Assembly: GCA_045650505.1 (NCBI GenBank)
Contig: JAZRRE010000032.1
Coordinates: 1-64,000 of the forward strand
Length of the DNA: 64,000 nucleotides
Reading direction: 5' to 3'
From: RGIG1681 sp045650505
Lineage (GTDB): Bacteria > Bacillota > Clostridia > Christensenellales > UBA1242
The notes beneath the pieces are model-generated. The model did not search any database, was not told where the DNA came from, and worked only from the letters and a program-made list of their open reading frames with translations. Numbering within the stretch: position 1 is the first letter of the stretch; every line of letters begins with the position of its first letter. Of this stretch, positions 43,501-51,825 are shown piece by piece. The translations under genes were made by a program, and so were the position numbers.

Positions 43501-44069
43501 TCAATACGATAAGGCTCTTTTGTGTTAACCGGAAAAATGTCAAACACTTCTCCACGCCTTGAAAACTGTCCACCTTGCGAAATAATTTCTTCTCTTTTAT
43601 AGCCTGCTTCAACAAGCAATTTTTGCAAGGTTTCAGGCTCAATGTTTTGATTGGTTTTAAGTTTTAAAATGTGTGATGAAAAATCACTAACACACGGAAG
43701 ATATGAAAACAACGACTCAATTGGTGCAACTACCACATCAAAACTCTTGTTTAAAACATTATAAAGCACTCTTGTTCGCTGTTCATAAAGTTCAGTTGAC
43801 ATTGCCCTTTTATATAAAAAACTATCTTGAACAGCAGGAAAAATAAACGACTTTTTGCCCATAAGTTCAAAATTTTCTTGAACAGCAGAAGCAGTCACAT
43901 TATCTGCTGTGATATAAAGTAATTTTTTTGAAAAACTAGAAACAATAGCCGGCCTTGCAGAATTTTGCACACCAAAAATTGAGCAGGAATTTCCTGCTCT
44001 AACTTCATTATATAATTTGCCAAAGTTTTCACTTGTGGCTTCAAAATTAAATATATTAGTGTTTTCCAT
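40566..44069 (-). CDS. mfd: Transcription-repair coupling factor
   Basis: An 1167-residue ATP-dependent translocase that releases stalled RNA polymerase and recruits UvrA. The UvrB-like N-terminal part has GKSFIFPAVQDSFLYKRAMS. The RNA-polymerase interaction domain around residue 500 has VGDYVVHQYHGIGVCEG. The helicase core has LLCGDVGFGKTEVALRA, DEEQKFG in motif II and LSATPIPRTL. The C-terminal TRCF domain is present. The ATG at 44069 lies 14 bases inside the end of pth with no Shine-Dalgarno, so translation is probably coupled to pth. Confidence 0.96.
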   Translation of the reverse strand: MENTNIFNFEATSENFGKLYNEVRAGNSCSIFGVQNSARPAIVSSFSKKLLYITADNVTASAVQENFELMGKKSFIFPAVQDSFLYKRAMSTELYEQRTRVLYNVLNKSFDVVVAPIESLFSYLPCVSDFSSHILKLKTNQNIEPETLQKLLVEAGYKREEIISQGGQFSRRGEVFDIFPVNTKEPYRIDFFDTVIETIKIFDITTQKGTKQVEQIKICPYSDLFLTADEIEFLKSKVNALRKVEGQDVDANTIFNSGLDEIISRLELKDRSYSLDALAPYLSDFRSSIFDYLEKAVSGEYLVVFDECKQLYDSLKNHEKEFGERIKELRDSGTLLAGKNQVEFSSTELLSLFENKTSIAFLKITNSNKFFNSKAVFNFKTVPANRYTHNLKEFSIDTRTYIAKGYRVFVMAGDSDQAHNAENILKSHDIEIEINKKATIADKKSAILTIGYSSGFVLPEEKIVVVGTYDVFPKKRQSTTLKLAKGNVFSVPKVGDYVVHQYHGIGVCEGITQLSGNLGTKDYVVIRYRDGDKLYVPTSQMDLLDRFSGGEEPKKLSKIGGQDFSAVKNKVRESIKKLAFNLVELYAKREQIRGFAFADDNALQREFESAFPFTETEDQLSSVEEIKKDMQSSKVMDRLLCGDVGFGKTEVALRAIFKAVMDGKQVAFIAPTTILSEQHYNTARARMYDFGVSIEVLNRFKTKAQTDKILNDLQIGKIDLLCGTHRILSKDVEFKDLGLIVLDEEQKFGVEDKEKLKNKYPNVDVLTLSATPIPRTLNMSLTGIRDISIIATPPSERLPIQTYITEYSESLIKDAITREMNRDGQVFILFNSVEKIYTYAERVRRLVPEAKILVAHGQMPARELENIIYDFYHRKADILICTTIIENGIDIENANTLIVYDADKLGLSQLYQIRGRVGRGSRMAYAYFTYEYSKVLSEEAYKRLDAMSEFCEFGSGFKLAMRDLEIRGGGNILGAEQSGHLQKIGYDMYARMLADAVKEARGEEVQEKKDVLVKVALDAYVPDTYVSTSEERMIVYKRISSVDSIEEVEKLKNELNQTYGKIPNEVLSLISISLVRQLASNIGAVEVVSSGAEVAIVFEKADDITSNTVIGEAVYKFRMNCAIDFSERPNIKFNKERLCRDNFEIMKKFLLVSSEIIKENNKNQQKS

Positions 44070-44637
44070 TACTATTTGAATTGCCATTATATTTAGACAT
44101 AATTTCATCAACCGAACTGCCTAGAATATAATCATACACCGAACTAGCTGCTTTTTCAAGCCCTTGTTTTTGTTCTTCAGTCATTCTCATTTTTGAAAGC
44201 ACATAATTTGCAAGGTCTTGATGTTCTTGCTTTGAGCCAATTCCAACACGAACTCTGTTAAAATCACCTGAACCGGTTTCACGAATAATGCTTTTAAGCC
44301 CATTGTGAGTTCCTGCAGAACCACTTTTTCTAATTCGAACAAAACCTGGTTCTAAATCAATATCATCATTTATAACAAGCACATCACCAATTTCAAAGCC
44401 ATATTTTTTCATAAAACTTTTTACAGCTCTGCCGCTTTCATTCATATATGTTCTTGGTTTTGCCAAAATGATTTTCTCACCATTTTTGTTAAACTCTGCA
44501 TAATCTGCATCACAGCCGGTTTTCTTTATTGACTCTCCAAGCATTTCTGCCACTCTGTCAACAACCATAAATCCAACATTGTGATTTGTGTCAGCGTATT
44601 CTTTTCCAATATTTCCAAGCCCAACAATCAGTTTCAT
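44056..44637 (-). CDS. pth: Peptidyl-tRNA hydrolase
   Basis: A 193-residue enzyme that recycles peptidyl-tRNA. It opens with KLIVGLGNIGKEYADTNHNVGF, carrying the catalytic His in the NHNVGF motif. Then come LAKPRTYMNESG, INDDIDL and the GSAGTHNGLKSI block. All active-site residues are present. It overlaps the GlmU-like gene by 4 bases (ATGA) and is itself overlapped by mfd, so the three genes form a tight operon like the glmU-prs-ctc-pth-mfd order of Bacillus. Confidence 0.96.
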   Translation of the reverse strand: MKLIVGLGNIGKEYADTNHNVGFMVVDRVAEMLGESIKKTGCDADYAEFNKNGEKIILAKPRTYMNESGRAVKSFMKKYGFEIGDVLVINDDIDLEPGFVRIRKSGSAGTHNGLKSIIRETGSGDFNRVRVGIGSKQEHQDLANYVLSKMRMTEEQKQGLEKAASSVYDYILGSSVDEIMSKYNGNSNSNGKH

Positions 44638-45728
44638 ACCTCGCCCCCATTAACATCTTCAACAATTGTTTGGTTTACAGTTATTGTTGAATTTTCGTGA
44701 ATGGTTGCACCCAAAACTTCAACATTGGCATCAAGCACACAGCCTGAAAGCACAACTGCAGGATTAAGTTCACCAATAAGTTTGCTAAACTTTCCAATTT
44801 GCACATTTTCAGCAACTCTTGCCTTGTTAATTTGGCAACATTCTTCAATCACAGTGTTGTCTTTGATTCCTGAATTGATAATTCTAACATTATCAGAAAT
44901 CTCAACATTTTCACCAACAACCGAATTTTTAATAAGTGCACGAGATTCAATTTTAACGCCGTCTTTAATCACACTTGCAATAATAATTGACCCTTCACCA
45001 ATAACAACATTATCTCCAATTTTAGAACCTTTTATAATTGCATCTTCTTTAATTTCACAATCTTTTCCAACTACTGAATTTTTCACAACCGAAACATTTG
45101 ATGCAACTGTTGTTCTTTCTCCAATTTCAGAAGTTGCATCAACAGAACCAACTTCAGGTCTTTCAAAATAAACACCCTTTTGCATATGATAAGAAAGCAC
45201 TTTTTTAGAAAGCACTTCTTGTGCATAAGAAATATCTTCAAGTGAATTAACTTCGTAAAAATCATTGCTTGAAAATTCGTAAGTGTCAACCGAAAAAATT
45301 TCATCATTTGACATAATATATTCATTATTGAAAACAAAACCTTTTTTAAGTTTGCAAGCATTCATATGTTTTCTATCAACATACCCAAGCAAATCTTTAA
45401 TATGCTGTTTATTAACAAGTGGTGTGTTTGCATAAAGAACCACTGAATATTTCGCACTTTTCACAAAAGGTCTAATAAGTGAAATAACATCTGTGTTTTC
45501 ATCAGCTCTCAAAATCACAGGTCTAACTTCACAAGCCCTTGCAACCCAATTGAGCGATGGAATTCCACAAACTTCATACTCATAAATATTTTTTGCAAGA
45601 TTAAAATTAGAAGAATCTTCACACAAAATAAAATAATGTGCAGAAATTTCCTCATCTACCTCTTGAATAAATTCAGGTTCTTCATCAACAATAATATAAT
45701 TATCTAATTCTTCTTCATACATATCCAT
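44634..45728 (-). CDS. Degenerate GlmU-like hexapeptide-repeat protein
   Basis: A 364-residue relative of the bifunctional GlmU (UDP-GlcNAc pyrophosphorylase and acetyltransferase). Residues 44-68 (LAKNIYEYEVCGIPSLNWVARACE) align with the conserved GlmU stretch, but the LAAGxGTRM loop before it is missing. The metal-binding Asp in the VLYGDxPL box is replaced (VLYANTPLV, 97-105). The linker helix HMQKGV is kept. A left-handed beta-helix fills 192-355, with repeats such as VVGKDCEI and KIGDNVVIG. It ends before the acetyltransferase YxGDAxxG region. Neither activity is expected. TGA stop, 4-base overlap with pth; TTGACA promoter 6 bases before the ATG. Confidence 0.8.
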   Translation of the reverse strand: MDMYEEELDNYIIVDEEPEFIQEVDEEISAHYFILCEDSSNFNLAKNIYEYEVCGIPSLNWVARACEVRPVILRADENTDVISLIRPFVKSAKYSVVLYANTPLVNKQHIKDLLGYVDRKHMNACKLKKGFVFNNEYIMSNDEIFSVDTYEFSSNDFYEVNSLEDISYAQEVLSKKVLSYHMQKGVYFERPEVGSVDATSEIGERTTVASNVSVVKNSVVGKDCEIKEDAIIKGSKIGDNVVIGEGSIIIASVIKDGVKIESRALIKNSVVGENVEISDNVRIINSGIKDNTVIEECCQINKARVAENVQIGKFSKLIGELNPAVVLSGCVLDANVEVLGATIHENSTITVNQTIVEDVNGGEV

Positions 45729-45734
45729 ACTAAA

Positions 45735-45763
45735 ATTTTATAATTTATAAAACTTGTTGTCAA
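45735..45763 (-). promoter_or_regulatory. Leaderless-type promoter of the GlmU-like-pth-mfd operon
   Basis: On the minus strand a perfect TTGACA (45758-45763), 17-base spacer, TAAAAT (45735-45740), 6 bases, then the ATG at 45728. Confidence 0.7.
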
Positions 45764-45810
45764 GCAAGCAAAAATGATTATTAAAATTTTTAAATTTTTA
45801 ACAATAAAAA

Positions 45811-45828
45811 AAGAGCATTGCTGCTCTT
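45811..45828 (-). terminator. Intrinsic terminator of the gene at 45830
   Basis: Stem AAGAGCA (45811-45817) / TGCTCTT (45822-45828), with TTTTTTT on the minus strand. Confidence 0.85.
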
Positions 45829-45829
45829 T

Positions 45830-46282
45830 TTATTCTCCTCTTTGTTTATCAGTTTTTTCTGCTGATTTTTCTTCAGCATTTCCTGTTAAAAGTTTGTATT
45901 TATTATTTTTTAAATCCAATTCAAAATCTAACACTTCTGCATAACTTTCTAAAATATTTCCATTTGTCTTTTCTGCCTTAATTCCTGGAAGCCACTCATC
46001 ATTTATTGTTCTATATAACGCACCAAGTGTTGGATAATCTCCATGAATAAAAGCAACGATTGAGTCATCATAAACACCATAACTCCAAAAAAGGTTCATA
46101 GGATAATATTGTCCATTCAATTCAAATACAGGTGTTGAAATTTTATAAATTCCCCTTTTTACTTTTTCAGGCTCAAAAAATTCAAAAGGAAGAACCAATC
46201 CCTCACCTATAAGTTTTGACATATCTCCCTTAATTTGTTCTTTTAATTTTTCAATTTTTTGTTTATCTAAAATTTCTAACAT
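45830..46282 (-). CDS. Cytoplasmic protein of unknown function
   Basis: A 150-residue soluble protein I do not recognise. It has an N-terminal charged helix (IEKLKEQIKGDMSKLI), then aromatic-rich strands (YYPMNLFWSYGVYDD) and a Lys/Glu-rich tail. It has no signal peptide or membrane helix. AAGGA precedes the ATG. It lies between tadA and the GlmU-like operon, with its own terminator. Confidence 0.65.
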   Translation of the reverse strand: MLEILDKQKIEKLKEQIKGDMSKLIGEGLVLPFEFFEPEKVKRGIYKISTPVFELNGQYYPMNLFWSYGVYDDSIVAFIHGDYPTLGALYRTINDEWLPGIKAEKTNGNILESYAEVLDFELDLKNNKYKLLTGNAEEKSAEKTDKQRGE

Positions 46283-46353
46283 ATTTTTTATTCCTTCTTT
46301 GATTTACCGAAATAATAATAAAACAAAAAATAATTCTAGTCAATATCAGTTCC

Positions 46354-46812
46354 TTATTTTTGTTTATTTTTTCTTTTTCCTTTAAAATAATTAGTCACCA
46401 AAAGAGAACACTCATCTTTCATAAAACCACCCTGAATTTCAGTTTTATGATTAAGTTCTGCCCTTTCAACAAGTTCACTTGCTGAAATTGAACCATTTGT
46501 TATGCTTGCACCAAAATAAACCCTTTCAATTCGTGCATTGAGTATTGCTCCTGTGCACATAACACAAGGCTCAAGTGAAACATAAAGTTCAGTTCCAATA
46601 AGCCTAAAATCATTTAGTTTTTTGCACGCTTTTTTAATTGCCAAAATTTCAGCATGTGCCGTTGCATCTTGACTAGACTCTCTCTTGTTATAAGCCGAAG
46701 CAATAACCTTTCCATCTTTAACAAGAACCGCACCAACCGGCACTTCATCTTGTTCGTATGCTTTGTTTGCAAGAGCAAGTGCTTTTTTCATAAATTTTTC
46801 TTCGTATGCCAT
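46354..46812 (-). CDS. tadA: tRNA-specific adenosine deaminase
   Basis: A 152-residue zinc deaminase that converts the wobble adenosine of tRNA-Arg(ACG) to inosine. The zinc site HAEILAI with catalytic Glu and PCVMCTGAI are intact, as are VPVGAVLV and FGASITNGS. AAGGAAAAT precedes the ATG, 2 bases after the M14 gene, so it is the last gene of the walJ-CPBP-M14-tadA chain. Confidence 0.95.
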   Translation of the reverse strand: MAYEEKFMKKALALANKAYEQDEVPVGAVLVKDGKVIASAYNKRESSQDATAHAEILAIKKACKKLNDFRLIGTELYVSLEPCVMCTGAILNARIERVYFGASITNGSISASELVERAELNHKTEIQGGFMKDECSLLVTNYFKGKRKNKQK

Positions 46813-46814
46813 AA

Positions 46815-47675
46815 TTATTTTCCTTGAAATTCTCTAAAAACATTATAAGCAAATTTCAAATCATTTGCAATAGATTTGTGATGCACAAAAATATCTTCTA
46901 AACTTTCTTTTTTGATTGGGTGACAAAGTTCATCACTCCCAACCTCTATTGTAAGTGACGGAATCTTTAGTTTTTGCACCACATAATCTTTAAGCCCTCC
47001 CGAACTTACCTGCTCTGGGTTTTTAATTTGATAACCCGTGCTTTTTGAAAACCTTTCAGCAATCATTTTATCACGAATCAGTCTTTCTTTATCTTGAAAA
47101 TAATTAAAATAAATTTCTTCCCCTTTTGAGTGATAACAAAGTACAATGAATGGATTTTTTATCTTTAAATATGAAACTATTGCTTTTGTTTCTTCTTCAC
47201 TTTCTTGAAACTCACCAGCATACCCCGAACTTGAAGGTTTTACACTGTTAACAATTCTTTTAAAATTCGCATCAAAATTATTGTTTAAATCAACACCCCT
47301 TGCATTTGCTTTCCAAAGTGAAAAGTCTGGTGATTTTTCATTAATTTCAATAAGCCTTTTTCTTTCACTTTCAGTTGCACTTTGAAGCCCGCTCAAACAA
47401 AGTTCAACACCATCAGGATTAGCCATAATTATAAACGACAAATTAAACTTTTTAATATCGTCAAACAACCCGTCATCAATCATTTTGCAAATTAAATCAC
47501 TTGTAATATTTTCTCTTGCGTGAATTGAACAAACAAAAATTGCAGTGGCGAAATTTTTATTTAAATTTCTTTCCACTGCAAATATGTTTCTTTTGAATAA
47601 AGTTTGACCAATTTTAATTACATCAAACTTTGATTTATAATTTTCAATTTTATTTAAAAGCTCATTATAGTTCAT
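46815..47675 (-). CDS. M14 family zinc carboxypeptidase
   Basis: A 286-residue carboxypeptidase. The zinc-binding HARE (H52, E55) and third ligand H182 are present, with ARGVDLNNNF near residue 125 and catalytic E244 in LTIEVG. It lacks a signal peptide and the LysM repeats found in secreted relatives, so the enzyme is probably cytoplasmic. It could be a gamma-D-glutamyl-diaminopimelate peptidase for recycling cell-wall peptides, but that is an inference. The start at 47675 is taken because its ATG overlaps the stop of the CPBP gene by one base (TAATG), suggesting coupling. Confidence 0.8.
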   Translation of the reverse strand: MNYNELLNKIENYKSKFDVIKIGQTLFKRNIFAVERNLNKNFATAIFVCSIHARENITSDLICKMIDDGLFDDIKKFNLSFIIMANPDGVELCLSGLQSATESERKRLIEINEKSPDFSLWKANARGVDLNNNFDANFKRIVNSVKPSSSGYAGEFQESEEETKAIVSYLKIKNPFIVLCYHSKGEEIYFNYFQDKERLIRDKMIAERFSKSTGYQIKNPEQVSSGGLKDYVVQKLKIPSLTIEVGSDELCHPIKKESLEDIFVHHKSIANDLKFAYNVFREFQGK

Positions 47676-48778
47676 TAAAACATTCCGAGACCTGTAAAAA
47701 GTGCTGTTAGCCACTCAATAACAAAATAAACACCAGAAACAACAAACATAACCATTACTGACATTGGCAATTTCTCTTTTTCATTCTTTTGTGTTTCAAC
47801 TTCCGCCGTTTTTGCTTCAGTTTTTTCATCTAATTCAACAAGCATTTCATCAACCATCATTTCAACATTAACTTCAGCATTATCAACTTTAATGGTTGCA
47901 TTTTCATTTGAAACATCGTTAGCTCTATTATGTTCAACAATAATCAAACCAATCAGTTTCTTAATTATAATGTATCCAATAAAAGCCATAACTGCCGCAA
48001 TAATCAAAGCAAGAATGAATGATGAAGCAGTCACAGGCTCTGCTGCCGCAACTTCAGTCACAACTTCTTCCCCTGCTGAAAGACTTGAGATATAGCTCAT
48101 TGTAACTGCTGTAAAGTTATTTACAAAGTGAACAATAACACCAATCCAAATATTGCCTGTCTTTAAAAATGCATAACCAATCACATAACCAATAATAAAT
48201 TGATGAACAGTTTGCTCTGGGTTTCCGTGCATTAAAGTAAAAATGATTGAAGATGCAAAAAGTGCAACTGTAAAACCTTTTTCTTTAAGACCAGAAGCAA
48301 TAACGCCTCTAAACAAAAACTCTTCACAAATTGCAGGTGCGATGCAAGCAGTTAGCACATAAACCAAATAAATTCCAAAATTTGAAATCTCTAAACTTCC
48401 AAGAATTGAGGAATAACCACAAATCTCTAAAAATGAAATAAACACATTTGTTACATTTCCAAAAAAGATAAGGCAAGCAAATGAAATCAAAACACTATAA
48501 AAAATAATATTTCCATTAATCTTTTTATTTGCACCAATACCTCTCACAAAATCAACATTTCTTGAAATTGCAACAACATATGCAGTCACACCAAAAAGTG
48601 CTTCAATTAAAAACGATGCAATATAATAAATAACATCTCCACTTTGTCTTAAATCTGCCGGAATTGCTCTAAATAAAAACAAAAAGCCTATATTAAAAAC
48701 AATAAACAAAAGTGTTGCAAGTGCAGCCTCATAAATCCCAAATGATTTTTTCTTTTCATTAAGCAACTGATTTTCCAT
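47675..48778 (-). CDS. CPBP family intramembrane metalloprotease
   Basis: A 367-residue membrane protein with about 8 helices. The CPBP (CAAX protease and bacteriocin-processing) motifs are in order: EEFLFRGVI near residue 153, FTLMHGNPEQ near 182, and VHFVNN near 217, the glutamates and histidines of the metal site. A hydrophilic C-terminal segment (about 275-340) precedes a last helix. The target is unknown. It is chained to walJ upstream and the M14 gene downstream by TAATG overlaps. Confidence 0.88.
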   Translation of the reverse strand: MENQLLNEKKKSFGIYEAALATLLFIVFNIGFLFLFRAIPADLRQSGDVIYYIASFLIEALFGVTAYVVAISRNVDFVRGIGANKKINGNIIFYSVLISFACLIFFGNVTNVFISFLEICGYSSILGSLEISNFGIYLVYVLTACIAPAICEEFLFRGVIASGLKEKGFTVALFASSIIFTLMHGNPEQTVHQFIIGYVIGYAFLKTGNIWIGVIVHFVNNFTAVTMSYISSLSAGEEVVTEVAAAEPVTASSFILALIIAAVMAFIGYIIIKKLIGLIIVEHNRANDVSNENATIKVDNAEVNVEMMVDEMLVELDEKTEAKTAEVETQKNEKEKLPMSVMVMFVVSGVYFVIEWLTALFTGLGMF

Positions 48779-49581
48779 TATTCGTCCTCTTTCACATTAA
48801 AATTATTTCCATGTTTATCTTGAAATGATAATCTAATAAAAACATCTTTGTCAAGAACATAACCCTGACTTTCAAAATAATCAATATAGTTCACAAGAGC
48901 TAGCTCTGGAGTGTTGTTATTTTCAGAAATGTGTGACAACACAAAACACTTTGTTCCTGTTTCAAATAAAAACTTTGCAAGTTCAAGTGATTGTTCATTT
49001 GATAAATGTCCAAACTCTCCCTTGATTCTCTCTTTCACAATTTTAGGATAACTTCCACCCAAAAGCATTGCTTCATCATAATTTGATTCAATAAACACAA
49101 TTTTTGAGCCCTGAAGTTCTCTTTTCACCGTTTCTGAAACCACGCCAAGGTCAGTAACAAATCCTGCTTTTGCTTTGTTTCCAAAAACCTTAACCACAAA
49201 GCCCACTGGTCTAACAGCATCATGTGAAGTTTCAAAAGGCTTAATTTCAAAATCACCAACAGAAAACTCACTGTTTTCAAACTTAAAAAGCTTGCCTTCT
49301 TTAAACTCAATATCTTGAAAAGTGCTGCTTTCAGCAAGTTTTTTATGAACATAAAACACCATTTCATACTTTTTTGCAAGTGTTTTTATTGCCCTTATGT
49401 GGTCAATATGTTCGTGAGTTACAAGCACCCCTTGAATATTTGCAAGGTTCTCTTTTATCTCAATCAGCGTTTCGGCAAGTTTCTTTTCAGTTAGTCCTGC
49501 ATCAATCAATATTTTAGTTTCGCCAAATGCAACAAATGTTGAATTTCCTTTGCTTCCTGATGCCAAATTAACAATTCGCAT
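48778..49581 (-). CDS. walJ: Metallo-beta-lactamase fold hydrolase, WalJ/YycJ-like
   Basis: A 267-residue hydrolase with THEHIDHIRAI as the HxHxDH zinc site, an N-terminal LASGSKGNSTFV and C-terminal CFVLSHISENNN. This is the pattern of WalJ/YycJ, linked in Bacillus to the WalRK cell-wall system and in other bacteria to DNA repair. No walRK genes are beside it here. AGGAG precedes the ATG. It is first in the four-gene walJ-CPBP-M14-tadA operon. Confidence 0.88.
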   Translation of the reverse strand: MRIVNLASGSKGNSTFVAFGETKILIDAGLTEKKLAETLIEIKENLANIQGVLVTHEHIDHIRAIKTLAKKYEMVFYVHKKLAESSTFQDIEFKEGKLFKFENSEFSVGDFEIKPFETSHDAVRPVGFVVKVFGNKAKAGFVTDLGVVSETVKRELQGSKIVFIESNYDEAMLLGGSYPKIVKERIKGEFGHLSNEQSLELAKFLFETGTKCFVLSHISENNNTPELALVNYIDYFESQGYVLDKDVFIRLSFQDKHGNNFNVKEDE

Positions 49582-49646
49582 AAAAATCTCCTAGCAAACC
49601 TATTTTAGCACAAAAAACAAACTCTCACAACAATAACAGACAACTT

Positions 49647-51140
49647 TTAACTTATTTTAGAAATTATAGCCGTTCCATTTAAATAGCCTTCAAAAAAATT
49701 CTCTAAATCTTTATGGCACGCAGATTCAAACGCTTTATAAAAATCACTTTTTGTCGCAATTTTAAATTTATTATCTTTGTAATATTTTTTAAGCCCTGCT
49801 AAAATCTTTTGTTTTCCAACAGCGTCTTTAAGCGAATCAAACATAATCACACCTTTAACATAAACCATATATGAATACTCGTAATCGTTTTTATACTCAA
49901 ACACGGCAAGGTTCATTTTTGTATTCACATCTCCACGAATAGTCGAAATTACATCAACATATAAAAGATAACTATCAAGTGCAGTTTGCACCATTTCTGC
50001 GTAACTCACGCCATATTTTTCATTATCTCCAAAAAATAAAGCTGTTGAATATTCAGCAAGTGACTCATCAAGCCATGCTTCTTTTGTTTCATTGTTACCC
50101 ACCACTGAATACCACCATTGATGTGCAATTTCATGAACAATAACTTTTTTAAATTCTGTTTCATCTTTAATCGAGTCTGCAATAAACACAATTCCAGGAT
50201 ACTCCATTCCCCCAAACAAAAAAGGTGTTTTAACCACTGTGAGTGTTGAATAAGGATACTTTCCAAACGAACTGTTAAAATAAGAAAGTGAATCTTTTGC
50301 AACTTCTAAACAAGCAGAAATGTTTTCATCTGTTTCATATCCAGCATACACCACCTTTGTTTGCCCAACCATTTCTTCTTTTTGAGCCGACTTGCTCGTT
50401 AAACACATTGCAAAATCACGAACTGCTTTTGCTGATATTTTCGAGCAGAACTTATCTTCTCTTTCTTCAGTTGAAACCTCACCTGTTGAAAACAACTTAA
50501 ACAATTTTGAATAAACAAAACTCACTTCATAATTTGCAATTTTTGAACAAAATGGGTCACCTGTTGAATAATACGGTGTCATATCAAACTCACCATTTTC
50601 AAAATTGCACACTACCGGATAAAAGTTGCCCAAATTGATATTGTTTTCATAATAACCAAACCTATGAGTTGAATTAGGAATAGTCAAATCAAACCCAATT
50701 TCAATTTTAGCCCTATGCTCTTTTTTTAAAACAAACCCAAAAATAATCTTCAAAATATCTTCATCTTCACCGGCATATAAAAACTCTTTTTTCTCCCCAT
50801 CAACCGAAACTGATTTCACTTCTAAATCGCCATAAGAAACACCATTTGGAAAGCAAGTCGCCATATTGAGTGCTGTGTATGGCTTTATGGTTGCATCTTT
50901 TCTAAACGCACGAGGATAAAGGTGCAAACACAAAAATTCAAGGTCTGCATCAGTGTCGTTAACATAATCAATCGTTTCCACACCTGAAATCATCATATCA
51001 TCATTCAGTTCAGCAGAAATTGCATAAGTTGTTAAATTTTTCGAAATTTTATCAATTTCACTTTTCTTGCAACCAGAAAATGAAACGCAAGAAAACACAG
51101 CAATAATAATTGTTAAAAATAAATAAAAAAACTTCTTCAT
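49647..51140 (-). CDS. M1 family zinc aminopeptidase, lipoprotein
   Basis: A 497-residue lipoprotein (FSGC with the lipidated Cys at residue 24) anchored outside the membrane. The M1 active site HEIAHQWW and the third zinc ligand E in DESLAEY 18 residues on are intact. The FGGMEYPGIVF block is the exopeptidase GxMEN-type motif, here GGMEYPG. It probably removes N-terminal residues from external peptides. The start at 51140 is fixed by GAGGAAA; the TTG at 51152 is less likely. Confidence 0.88.
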   Translation of the reverse strand: MKKFFYLFLTIIIAVFSCVSFSGCKKSEIDKISKNLTTYAISAELNDDMMISGVETIDYVNDTDADLEFLCLHLYPRAFRKDATIKPYTALNMATCFPNGVSYGDLEVKSVSVDGEKKEFLYAGEDEDILKIIFGFVLKKEHRAKIEIGFDLTIPNSTHRFGYYENNINLGNFYPVVCNFENGEFDMTPYYSTGDPFCSKIANYEVSFVYSKLFKLFSTGEVSTEEREDKFCSKISAKAVRDFAMCLTSKSAQKEEMVGQTKVVYAGYETDENISACLEVAKDSLSYFNSSFGKYPYSTLTVVKTPFLFGGMEYPGIVFIADSIKDETEFKKVIVHEIAHQWWYSVVGNNETKEAWLDESLAEYSTALFFGDNEKYGVSYAEMVQTALDSYLLYVDVISTIRGDVNTKMNLAVFEYKNDYEYSYMVYVKGVIMFDSLKDAVGKQKILAGLKKYYKDNKFKIATKSDFYKAFESACHKDLENFFEGYLNGTAIISKIS

Positions 51141-51189
51141 AAATTTCCTCAATCAAGTTTATTCTTGAAATCAAAAATTTATGAAAAAG

Positions 51190-51810
51190 TTAAATAAAAT
51201 CATACTTAAAACAATTGAGAGTTTCTTGTTTTGTCATTGATTCATAATGACCAGGGTATGCCATTTCAAAATCAATTTTTTCAAGTTTTTCCAAACTATC
51301 CCACATATCTCTGTCATTACTATCATATAAGTCAGTTCTGCCGATGCTTCCACCAAGCACCAAATCTCCAGGAAACAAACTCTTTTCAATTAAAAATGAA
51401 ACAGAATCTGCTGAATGCCCCGGTGTTTTTATAACTTCTATTTCAAAATCACCAACTTTAAATCTATCTTCAAAATATCTAATATTATCTTGATTCACAT
51501 CAAAAGTTTTTCTATCGCGAATAATATTTGAACAATTCTTGTTTGAATCTAAAAACTTTTCTTCTGCCCCACCAAAAATATAAACCGGCATATCCCACTC
51601 TTTAATGTAATCTTCAACACACCAAATATGGTCAAAGTGACAGTGTGTGATAAGCACTGCTAAAACTTTTTTGTTTTGAACCACTTTTTTCACATCTTCA
51701 AGTTCAGCACCTGCATCAATAATAATTGCATTTTTGCCCTTAACAAGCACATAGGTCTTTTGATTTAAAATTCCATTATGTGCTGTTGCAACAACCTCTA
51801 AAATTTCCAT
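51190..51810 (-). CDS. Metallo-beta-lactamase fold hydrolase, glyoxalase II-like
   Basis: A 206-residue cytoplasmic hydrolase with the zinc motif THCHFDHIW, a second His-containing block TPGHSADSVSF, then LFPGDLVLGGSIGR and PGHYE. This is the YcbL/glyoxalase II subfamily; the true substrate is unknown. GGAATG precedes the ATG. It follows the phosphatase gene by 15 bases on the same strand. Confidence 0.85.
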   Translation of the reverse strand: MEILEVVATAHNGILNQKTYVLVKGKNAIIIDAGAELEDVKKVVQNKKVLAVLITHCHFDHIWCVEDYIKEWDMPVYIFGGAEEKFLDSNKNCSNIIRDRKTFDVNQDNIRYFEDRFKVGDFEIEVIKTPGHSADSVSFLIEKSLFPGDLVLGGSIGRTDLYDSNDRDMWDSLEKLEKIDFEMAYPGHYESMTKQETLNCFKYDFI

Positions 51811-51825
51811 AACATTCCTTTAAAA

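Noticed and set aside
44701..45171. 156-residue plus-strand ORF
   Set aside because: It is antisense to the beta-helix repeats of the GlmU-like gene; the long open frame follows from repeat codon use.
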